Positions 25,001 to 37,000 of a stretch of 64,000 nt of DNA are shown in pieces. The translations under genes and the position numbers were made by a program. Positions within the stretch are counted from its first letter, which is position 1. Each line of letters begins with the position of its first letter. The stretch comes from Rhyzopertha dominica. Its lineage: Eukaryota; Arthropoda; Insecta; Coleoptera; Bostrichidae. The stretch covers positions 10,540,001-10,604,000 of the forward strand of contig QCXZ01000001.1 of assembly GCA_025024175.1 (NCBI GenBank). The letters are read 5' to 3'. The notes under the pieces were generated by a model. That model had not been told where the DNA came from and did not search any database. It saw nothing but the letters and a program-made list of their open reading frames with translations.

Positions 25001-28000
25001 TAATAAACTGCGAATTATTTGAATTGTTGTAAATGTAATACTAGAAATAAGATTCAAAAATCTTGCACCATTGTTTATTATTTATAGTGTGGGAACTACT
25101 CGTCTATTTAGTTCATTTTGCTGTGGGGTTTAAAAGCAATTAGCTAGAAAGTATTCTCCACATAACACAAATGATACTCGAATGGATGTAAGACTGCACG
25201 TCCAAATTGTTTGTCCGTGGCAACTTCTCTTGGGAAGTGGTGAAATGTGATATTTGAGTTTGTTAAATATTTATTACTAAAGTTCTTTACCGCACAATTT
25301 TTCTGTGTGATACCTTCGGTATTTTCGAAACTAACAATTGTAACACTTTTCAAGGTACAAGATTAAAGCAAAATATCTTACCTTTTTCGTATTCAACTTC
25401 AATGTCACAATATACTACATATAACTTTAAACATAAAAATGCTACCAAAAAGGTTAACAGGTTGCAAAATAATAATAACTATAACATATTAAAATATCCT
25501 ATAAGTACATAGGTATGTTGGGAACTTGCGACAATTTTTTGCTAGATATCAAAGCTTGACATCAACTTGATTTGAACATACTTTGATTTAAACGCTATCC
25601 CGCGTGCATGCGTTAGCCGTGCTTCACACACACAGAGTCAGTGGATTAGGAGAGTAGCGCACACTCGCCAGTGGCGGCCATTTTGTATCCAGCAATGTAG
25701 GTGTCTGTTATGGTGGTAAACAAACAAATCGCATTCCCCATAAATAATTTTGAACAAATTCACAATAAAAGTATTGACGTTGAGAGACTAAGATTTGCTA
25801 GTATAACTTGTAAGTACCCATATGAAAGCTCAAGAAACGGTATTGAATAATAAAATTATTATTATTCCAGCATTTAAAGTGTGGAAGTCGTCAATAGAGA
25901 ATATATACAGGGCGAGTCAGTTTTTTGTAGGCAAACTTTAACAGAAGACAGAACACATGTTTTTAAAAAGAAAAGTTCCTATAAACATGTCATAGAAGGT
26001 TACGTTTCCGAGATACAGAGTGTTGAATATAATTTTTTTTTCATGTTTGGGGGATACAGTCTGTTAATTAAGGAGCATAAAACAAGCAATAAGAATGTTC
26101 AAAAATTTGCACAGTGGAGGGGGTGTTCAACCCCTTTCTTAAACAGAACTGCTACACCAATGACTATTTTTGTAAAATAATTNTTATCTTTATTATCTAC
26201 ATACAGTTTGACGGAAATATTCTATCTTCTAATTGAACAATTCTGTGCGTTTACAATTTATTTTGATGTGTTAGTGTTTCATGTGGTACTAAATTAAGTA
26301 ATTTATTTATTATCAATTATCGGCTAAATATTTAACACATCAAAATAACTCAGAGACGCACAAGATTTTCGAAACAGAAGAAGGGACATTATTTTTGTTA
26401 AACTGTATGTAGATAATGAAAATAACAGCTTGTTTTACAAATAGTCATTGGGGTAGAAATTCTGTTTAAGGGGTTGAGCATCCCCTCCTCTTCGCCACTG
26501 TGCAAATCTTTGAACATTCTTGTCACTTGCTTTATACCCCTTAATTAATAGGCATTATCCCCCACACATGAAAAAATCTTAGCATTCGTTTATAACTTAT
26601 AATGAAAAATCGAGAAAAAGAAATTATATTCAACACCCTGTATCTTGGGAAAGAAGCCTTCCACGAGATACGTATATGAGGACTTTTCTTTTTAAAAACA
26701 TGTTCTATATTCACTTAAAGTTTGTTTTTTTTGAAATAACGCCCATTCACTGACATTCACTCTTAAACAAATAATGCGTCCATTTTTTTAATTAAACGTT
26801 ATTGTGAGGCCAGGAGGAATCTAACTCTCTACATTTTAACCATTAAGTTTAAAGCGAATAAATATTTTTTTTCAAAAATGTGGGCCTTTTTATTTTATTT
26901 TAATCAGAATCAACAATCTATTATTAGAACATAATTCAACTCCTCGGAGCTACCTTATGACACTTTCCCTTACGACTCATAACACATAAGTGCGTTAGTT
27001 TATGAAATATTGGAAAAAAATGAAAGGTTTTGTTGAATTAAGTATTTATAAAATATCTTTACACAAACAAAACCCCACCCGAAACAAAAAATAATTAATC
27101 TCACATAATTAAAAAAGGTAACATTTCAAAGAAATTCATCCAGCGAAAACTTCAGTTTCAATACGCAGTTGGCAGATCCCGGTCTGTTATTTAGCCGCTC
27201 CTCAACGCACTCAGTATGATTCTGTCAATTTTAAAATTCGCAGGGATATTGGATGAAATTTGATGAAATAAAATACACAGTAAAGGCTCTCTTGGTAACG
27301 GATCGTCCTGCTTAATTTTGGCAAACCACAGCTTCCGTCTGTCCGAGTTTCTTACACCCTGGGGCAACCGAAACAATCGTGTACCTTTCTCAGACCTTTC
27401 GTGGCAGTTTGGCACACAACAGCAAGGCATTTTGTCGTCCAATTCATACGAAACCACGGTAATCACAAAATAACCACAAATCCCATGTCTATACGCAAAT
27501 GACAGCTGGATACAACATGGCGGCGCTGTCGGCATTTGTCGACTCAAAGAAATGCGCTACTCTCCTAATCTACTGACTCTGCACACACACAGCACAGAGT
27601 GCCATCTGTGAATGTTGTATCCATAACAGTATCGTGTATTGTTGGTTGCAGCAATAGCGTTTACGGTTATCTAATATGAGAGTGTCCACTACCTGCACAG
27701 AACCGATGGGATGCAATATATCCAACTCTTATTTTATTTATTATATCTAATTTAAAAGTTCTTCTTTGGAATGCATTTTTATAATAATAACTTGACTTTA
27801 ACAAAAACTTCAGCCAGCACAAAATTGAACACAAATCGTGACCATGGCAGTTGGATCATAGCATTCTGTTTTCGAATCCACACAAATCCAGGTCCTCCTA
27901 AGAACATATGCACCTGGGCGAACTATTTTCATCAAGCACTTTCCATTTTTTTACTGTTTTAATAGCTACAAGATTTTAATATATTTTATACCAAACTAAT

Positions 28001-31000
28001 CTGAACCAAGGCTCATAGGCAAGAGAGATAAACTTACTGTATAACCAACAGGAGAGTCCACTGTAGACTGTTCCATCTTTTTCTGGCAAGAAATATGGTA
28101 GAATGTGAAATACAAATGATGTGTGTCATTTAACGTTGCTGGGAGCTTGATTTTAACTTCGTCATAGAACACTGGTGTCTTGCTGTGATAAGTAACAGCC
28201 GTATATGCTTCTGTAGTCATTTCTGGGCAACTAGATTTCCCAAAAATATTGCAAAGTACGTCTTCCTTTTTCTCCCCTGCCATCAGTTGGATCTTGATCG
28301 CGATATTTCGAGCAGATCCCTGTCTGTTTGAAAAATTCAACTCTTTCGGGCTAATAAACAACAAATTTCGGTAGTTATAATGTGGGGTCAGCAACTCTTT
28401 TACCGGGAACTCCAATAATTCTTTTGTCGGACGAGTTTTCTCATCGGGATACGGATGCAACTTAGCCAGTTCCGTGGTTAAGCAACACTTGACCTCAGCA
28501 GGACAAGGAGATATCTCCAGCTTCAGACTGGCCGGAATGCACTTCAGCTTCTTTATAATCAAATTCGGACGCTTTAAGTCCATCAAACACTTGTACAAAT
28601 CTTCATCTCTCAGCTTCTCCCCTTCCTGTTTAAAAAATGACTGTACCGTGATTGTTAACGGACGAAATGAATCTAGACTAGTCGCCACGTGATCTGGAGA
28701 CCACGATCTTCGCTTGTTTCTCTCTAGAGACCCACGACGTGTTAAGCTACCCATGTCAGTTGCTCTACGCCTTAAGTGATCCAAACTGCTGTTGGAAGAC
28801 TTTCGATCTGCATGGACAATAATTAGCTAAAAATTTTGGAAACAAATCATGATACGCACCAAGACTATTGGTTGTTGATGAAGAACTCACGGAATCCCTA
28901 TCGCTATCTCTTTCTAAAGAATTCCCTCCATTTATAACGTTCATCAAATAAATAGCTGTCCAAGCAAATGCTTGTCTATACTTTCCCAAGCGTTCGCATA
29001 CCGACACAGCATTGGCTTTAATTTTGTCCAAATTCTGCAAAACAATACACTCAACTCTTTTTGCTATCAAAACATGTCAGAATTACCTTGTCGTCTTTCA
29101 TGTACGGTTCAACACATTCATTTATATCACCCTGTAGTACTTTCTCCAAACGGATCACCAAAAATAGATCAGGAGATGGAAAAGTTATGTTAAAAATACA
29201 GCTCCTCGCCAGAGTACTGTTGTCGCTGTAGGAGATGTGATCTGCCAGCATTCTTTTGAGATTTTCCGGATTCACGTCGAAATAAAATGTTTCTGACACC
29301 TTTTTTCGTTCCTTGGCATCGTAGAGAGCCATCGACGCAAACAGGGGCTCCACTTCTATGTCTAACCTACAAGAAACTAGTAAACAATCTGTCCAAAACA
29401 AATCTCTCACTTTCATAAAACCTCAATACTACCAACTAAAAGATGCCAACTGCTTTTCTGTTGGTTCTGTCATTACTTGTTAAAACATCAGAAAACGCAA
29501 TTTCAAACAAAATTAATTTTCTTACTGAGCTGTTGTCACCATGTTGTGTATTTACTAGTAGTTAATATCGGCACAGTTGTCTAAATTAATGAAATACTGC
29601 ATATCTTAAGCTGAATGACATATTGTACATATTTTACTATATTTAAATACTAAAAAAACATTAGAAAACGTATTTTGTATGGATGGATTAAAATATACCT
29701 GCAAAAACTGCCATATCTGGGACAACAATAATCCAAACATGAAAATGGAAGAATTTTCAATATAAATTTGGCATGTATTCGTTTTAATTATGAAGAATCA
29801 ATTCTGGCATTTTATTTATCACCAGAAATTGCGATACTGCATTGTATTTAAATGTCTTAAGAAAAGTGGTTTGTTGAAAGTTGCCACCAAATGTATGTGG
29901 ATCACGCTTTTATAAAATGGCTGGAAAATCGAACTGTTCCAAGATAGATGGATGGGGCTCTGAGGACCTCTACTTTGGCCTCTGCAAACTCCTGATCTAC
30001 CTCCTCTGGTTTTTATCTCTGGGCTGAATAAAATCAAAGGTATACATTACTGGAGCAGTGAACACCACAGAAGAACTGCTTCAGTGCGTTCAAGAAGTCT
30101 TTGGTTCTTTAGATGGGGAGAAAATTCATTGTGCAACAACAGAAAATGTTTGTCTCTCTTATAAGATGCTTTTCCCTGTCAGAATGGTATATCAGCACAA
30201 AAGCTCACACATGACATTATCTGATTTGGCTCTTAAAAAATATTAAAAAATACTGTAAATTTCCTGGTGAGACTACAAGAATTTAAGCCACCATATTTTG
30301 GAACAAGAAAACTTGTATATATAACAAATAAACCAAGAAAAAGGGGAATCAAATTACTTAAAGATCAAGACTTAAATAAATGCACAAAAAACTCCCTGGA
30401 ACATTATCAATAAAGAAACAAAACGAAGTCAACCCAGAAATAAAGAAAAACTGCCTTCTGCGCTCACACATTTAATGAATCATCACTGCCCAGAAAATAG
30501 AAAGCTGCAAGGAGGGGTTTTTCTGTATCGAGGCCAGGAATTCTTACAATCATAAAGAACATGCATAACAAAACTACATTACGGTACGTTAAAACTTGTA
30601 GGAGGACATATGCCACCCTCTAGCAGACATCATAAATTTTTTTTCCCTGAAAAAATGAAAGCTGCAATCGATCATTCTGTTTTCAAAAAAAAGGCTATGT
30701 GCTCAAATTATCATCCAATCTGTATACTTCCAGTGTTCTCCAAAATATTTGTAGAAAAAAATCACACATAGAGTTACCAGTTTCTTCTGTTCAAATAACT
30801 ATTTTGCTGAAGAACAGTTTTTTCCTCACTCAAACAAAGGCACCTTCGAACCTTTAAAAGCCATAACTTTTGTCTACATTGTCCTAGACCACTGAAATAG
30901 TTGCTCTGCTATACTATGTGACCTTAGTAAAGCTTTTGGTTCCTTGAACCACCAACACTTCTTAAACAAAATGGAACACCACTAGACTTAATATCCTCTT

Positions 31001-34000
31001 ACCTGAAGTTTCAGGCTTTAAATATAATAAGTTGCTATTTAAGTAAGTAATGATCTAAACTAACACACTATAATATTTTAACAAAAATAATTTACTCATC
31101 TTTCTTGTCACGGGAACAAGAATGAGGATTGGGAAAAATCTTACACTGTAGCAGATAATAATAATGCCCATTCCTTTGATGAAAGAAATACGTATTGCAA
31201 TCACATCTGCTTTAGAAGATACGAAAGCATAGTTAATTGGTCCGGGATTGTGCAATATAGATACAGAAGATTTTTTAAAGGTTGACATTTGTAATTAAAA
31301 CAGAAAAATAGAGGAAAAAAAGGAAGACCACAAAGAAGTATTTGACATTAAGTCTGCTCCAGGCTTAGATAAAGTTCAAACAGAGCTTAGATTGCCAGAG
31401 TTATTGTCTGAAGATGAACAAGCGGATTTAGATTCTATATTCTTCAATTTTAAAGATTACTCTCTCAACAATATTCACAGTAATATGTAACAACACCATG
31501 CAAACCATTATTTAAAAAGTTTCACATCGTCACTGTAACATCAGAGTTTGTTGTGACACAGTTGGTGAACATACAAAAGTAGACAACATCTGCAAACTAG
31601 AGGAGATGCATGTGGCTATAATATCAGGAGATCCACTAACCTCACTGTGAACAGATTCATATTGGCAATATCCGAAAGGCAGTCACCAAACCTGCAGCTT
31701 TACAATAAATTGTCCAAAGAATGGAAGCAACTAAACCCCTCGCTAGTGAAAGCCAAACTTAAGCGTCTACTGATGGACAATCCAATATACACACTTCAAG
31801 AGTTTCTGCAGCTACCAATCTAACAAACAATCATGTACTATACACATATTATATATATTTTTGTATGACTTATCTGTGATACAGATGAATAAAGATATTC
31901 TATTCTATTCTATTACAAAAACAAATGGGAACTGGGTCGGATACTGAAAATGAACTATTAAATTTGCACCATTAAGTTTTTGAAAGCCGACTTGAGCAAT
32001 TTTATTTGGCAAAACACATTTTGATTTTTAAAGCTGAAAGGAAGTTTATATTTTATGGACCTCTGAAGTTAGATGGAACACAACTTTTCAGCCTCAAGAA
32101 GTGATCAAATTGAAAACAATTACAAAAAATTAAATATTTCTAGTGCAATTTCATGAAATTGTCTTGATTATTTCCCATGTTGCATATGAATAAAATGTTA
32201 CAAATGTATCTGAGATATGGGAAATATTTGAGAAATACAGAAAATATCAGAAAACATTCAGAAATAGTTCGGAAATATTAGAGAGGTGTACAAAATTTCA
32301 CGATTGAAAAGCCCCTCGAAATATTTTTATAACATAATAAATTTAAAAACTCACTTTAGCTCAATACATTTCACGAAAATCCTGTGTCCCATGTGTTCCG
32401 CAGGTGCGGTGGCTAACATTCTCTTTTCGACTGGCTCGTTAACCTCGCTGTCGGGCGAAGCGGTGCAGAGGGCGAACAAAGTTTCTTGCCTGTCGACCTG
32501 CCTCCTTGTCTCGTTGAGTTGATCCTGCGTTTCGGGGGCAGCGTGTTCGAGAATTTCCGGAATCAGGGGGTCCCCGGCGGAATGCCGCAAATCGAGGGAG
32601 GCCCATGAGTTTCTTGGGGTCAAGGTGTCACCGGTGGAAGAGAGAGAGCCAATCGAGACGACACTCTGGCGACCGCTGCTGGATATGGATGTGACGTCTG
32701 TTGGAGATTTGGAAACGTCATTATTAACTTTGGCTGTATTATTCTTCGTCCCAGTTATAAATTATATGTAGTATGTAAGTTTATGTTGGGTATCTTTGCT
32801 GATGTTTCGAAGTCATTTACTTTTTTTATCAAGGCTAAAAGCATAGCACTAAATTAGCAATCTCAAAGATATAAAACACTAAACAGATGTCTGACATTAC
32901 AAACTTTAGCAACATATATTATCAGTTATATTAGTTAATAAGTAAATAAACAATTAATAAAATCATAAACTACTTACACTACCATTACACTTAGGAATAC
33001 ATCGATAGTTTATTAATTTTTAATTTTTTTTAATTGTAGGCAACACAAGGACTGTGCCCAATATTTTTCAATACTGATGTATTCCACAAGAGTAGGGGGA
33101 GTATAACGTCACAATGTCAACATATACTCTTTAATAAAATGTGTTAGAACAACTATTAACAAGCATAAAAACTGTAGTCCACTTTTTTTTAATTACAGAA
33201 GAATCTTTAATTAAATTTGAAACTGTTGTTTAATAAGTACTCTATTGTATACCATACTTATGTTCCTAGATTGATAGTGTTATTTTTTCATAAACAATTC
33301 ATTTCACTGATAATTCTTTTTAAATTATTTAGCGCCCTATCCATAATAGTCACCTTATTAAAATCGAAGCTATGTCCATCCTCAAAATGAAGTGTAGCCA
33401 ACACGGTTTTATCTCTTTTATGTGAGTTGATCACATTAAAATCATATTTGTGTTGTTTAATTCTATTGCATAAGTATTGTTTTGTTTGTCCAGCATAACA
33501 TTTACCACAATTTATACAGTCAATCCTCTAAACAACATTAGATGATTGTTCATAGGAACTTTATCTTTAACCCTTAACTGCGGACGTGCCGTCTGTCAGA
33601 CGGCAGCGGAACTAAAAATGTTGCATTTTCAAAATTGGTAACACCCACAATGTTGTCATTTCATGTATTCCAAGCCTGATTGGTCTTTAGTTTTTGTACA
33701 TAATGTGGTAAACCAGCGTCTTAAAATACGGGGGTATTCTAGAGATTCAGTTGACGAGTAGTCTCACAGACGGCATGTCCGCGTTTACATTATAAAATTT
33801 GTTGGGGAATTGTTGCGGCAAAAAGGCCGGACCCTCACAACGTATGCGTGTCCTGGATCCAGATTTTGACTAAACAGTTTTAAATTGGTTCATTGAACTA
33901 GGAATTGATGCCAGTGATATTGACAATGTCCCAGATGAAAATTTTGACGAATCTGATCACGACAGTAACTGAATAATTAGCAGGCAGTGATGATGAAAGT

Positions 34001-37000
34001 GAAATGTCAACTAGTAGTAGTAGTACATCAGATGGTGAACCGCTTTTTTTGTAACTATATAACCTTTTTAAACATGTACCATGTAAGAAATGTATTATAA
34101 CTATACCAGTGCTTTGTTCACTCACATGTATTGAACATACTGCAATTTAGAGCACACTTCAAAACAACTAGTCCTGTCATCAACCATATTATATATTTTT
34201 TTTGTTATCATCTAATTTAGCAAATACAATAAGCCACAGATTAACAAAAAATAATGGTTGCAAATTTTAGTTACAAAATTTTAGGTTTTTTGCCTTAATA
34301 TATTTTGCCGTCTCCCAGACGGCACGTCCACGTTTACGTTAGAAAACCCCACTTCCACACTTAAGGGTTAAGCTTGGAATGTAGACATTTTTTAATAGAA
34401 TTATGAGGTACTAAATTACAGTTAGTATTAGCTAAACATCATAATATTTTCTTATATAAAACTGATACATATGGAAACTTGATAAATTCCTTTGCTAATA
34501 AAGAAGAACTATTGTCATCATTGTTGGTTTTAATACTGTTATTTGACTTGGTTGGTTTTGAATATATTAATCTGTTTAAATATAGGTTTCCAAGCTATAA
34601 ATACCTAGTTCTAAATCTAATTATTGGTATGTTATGTAACGGTAGGCCAAAATTTGGACTTAGAGCCAAAACATTATTAACTTTGTTAGGTATAACTATG
34701 TCTGTGAAATTAAGAACCCAATTATTTAAAATATTCGGCTTAAATGACTGAAAATCATTAGGCAACTCCAAGAATTTTTTTACATTAGTTTTCTTAATTG
34801 AATCGCTATAATAATTTGGTGTTATACTTTTAAATGATATATATAATATATAATATATATACATAAATGACTTCGAAATGTCAGCAAGAAATACAATGTC
34901 TTTTATTAATGTCCCCATCCCAAAATTAACTTATGTACTACTTTTCATTATTAATGTTTATTAATGGTTTAATAGCAAAATCTGACCTAGTTCACTGGTT
35001 GTTTCCGAAGGAATCCCCTGAAAATCGACTTCAAACTCTTGTCGACTGCCTACATTGTGGATTTTCGGGCTTAAAGCTTTGTTGATCACGCTGCCGCTTA
35101 AGTAGCGGTAGTTATATCTAACGATCTTCCAGTTTGAAGTGTAACACTGCACACAAGCTTGGACGTGTGGTAGGAGGCAGTCACTAAAATTTATTATTTT
35201 GTTGAAGGTATAAACATTAAATTGTCGAATTAACGTACAGGTTTTCTGTTGGTAAGATCGGCGACAATGTTCGAATCGGCCTTTCGATAATTTCCACCTC
35301 CACATCTCCAGGAGGCACATCTAAGATTGCCCGAAGGGGATCGCGGTCTATTAGCATTTGGTATTGGGAAAGGAAATCTTCGAAATCGAAAGGTTCCACT
35401 ATGTCACTCGACCAGCTCTGAAATTATAATGTGGCGTGATGATCTGGAATCTCGATCATCATGAGTATTACCAAATACCTAGTTTCACCTATATAAAGAT
35501 CTCAAGAGTGAATACAAATACAAGGNGTCTGGAAAAGACGNGCAAAAAATGACTGGGGTGATTGTTNCCGAAAAATTAATGCCACAAGTACCTATACCAT
35601 TTTTGTCAAAACTCAAAAGTAACGAAGATACAGGGTGTCAAATTAATTTTTTCGGTTAATTTTTTTTAATAACTTTATTGTCTGTGTATCGATTATCTTC
35701 AAATTTGGCTCACATATTTCCTATATAATTGTGCAATTTTTGTCCACATTTAAAGCAAATCCCTCAATGCCAAAGGGCTTAAACTGCCCTTGGCTTTGAA
35801 ATTATCACCCAAAACTGTTTTGTTTGTGATTATTTATAAATTTTAATATTAGAGAAATTAAGATCATTAAAAAATCTTAAAAAAAATTCTCTTGTTACAT
35901 TACGATAGAATAAGCAATTTTCACGAAAAAACCCATTTAAAGTTTTACCCAGCTAAGATACAAGAAGGCTTTTTCTGTTTTCCAGGATTTGCAACGTGTG
36001 CTTTGGTAACAAAAGCGTATTAAATAATTTTGACAAGTGGGTCAACATAGTACTTTGAATCCGCAACGTGTGGGTTACCAACTAACAAATTAACATTTTA
36101 TGGTTACAATTTTTCTTAAATTAATATGAATAACAATAATAACAGATATACTAATGCAGATCTATGTGATACTACAGGTTATCTCGTGGTAATTCCCTTG
36201 AAGCAAGACCTTTATATGCAGCAAAATTTCCAACTAGAAGGATAAGACCGTAGCAGCTGTTTACTACCATTCATAGAAAACTAGGCGAGTTTGGAGCATT
36301 AAAATCTAGACTGTATGATGTGGGCTGAAGTGTGAATGCAGAAATCTGCATTCTAAATTGCATTGAAAATAATCCAAATACGAGTGTAAGATTAATTGCA
36401 AATCAGGAGAATATTTCAAGGAGTTCAGTGCATAAAATATTGGAACAGCAATGGCTGTATTCTTATCATTACCAGAAAGTTGAAGCTCTATCTCCCGAAG
36501 ACTACATGGCTAGTGTAAACGTTTGCAATATTATTATCAATCTCCACAATGATGTCAGCAATTTGATACATTCTATTCTTTTCATGGACAAAGCTCGATT
36601 TGGGTGAGAAAGTTTATTTAATGTTCATAATGAACATTATTGGAGTGATGAGAATCTTCATTTGAATGTATAACATGGTTTCCAAAACAGATTTTCTATT
36701 AACGTGTGGATTGGCAGTGTAGAAAACTATCTAACTAGATATCTTTTCCCTCCTGGATTGAATGGTGAGATTTATGTAGGTTTTCTAAGGAACAATTTGC
36801 TAGTTCTATTGGAAAATGTACCTCTTCAAATAAGAAATTCCATGTGGCTGCTTCAAGATGGCGCGCCACCCCATTTTAATGTTGATTTGAGAGAGCACCT
36901 TAATGCAACTTTTCCTGACATAGATTGGACGTGGCGGTTATTTACAGTAGCCTGCAAGGTCGCCTATAGATTTTTTCTTTTGGAGCTGTGTATAAAACCC

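Larger units (their letters stand above)
22487..28807 (-). other. DHR1 (C2-like) exons of the DOCK gene
   Basis: Exons 28807-28038 and 22773-22487 hold the membrane-binding DHR1 domain. The domain begins near [19 protein letters not shown], continues with [15 protein letters not shown] and [20 protein letters not shown], and crosses the 5.3-kb intron within [17 protein letters not shown]. It continues [14 protein letters not shown]. This order and wording match DOCK6/7/8. A basic, serine-rich stretch before it ([15 protein letters not shown]) is a likely phosphorylation region. This is inference. Confidence 0.9.
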
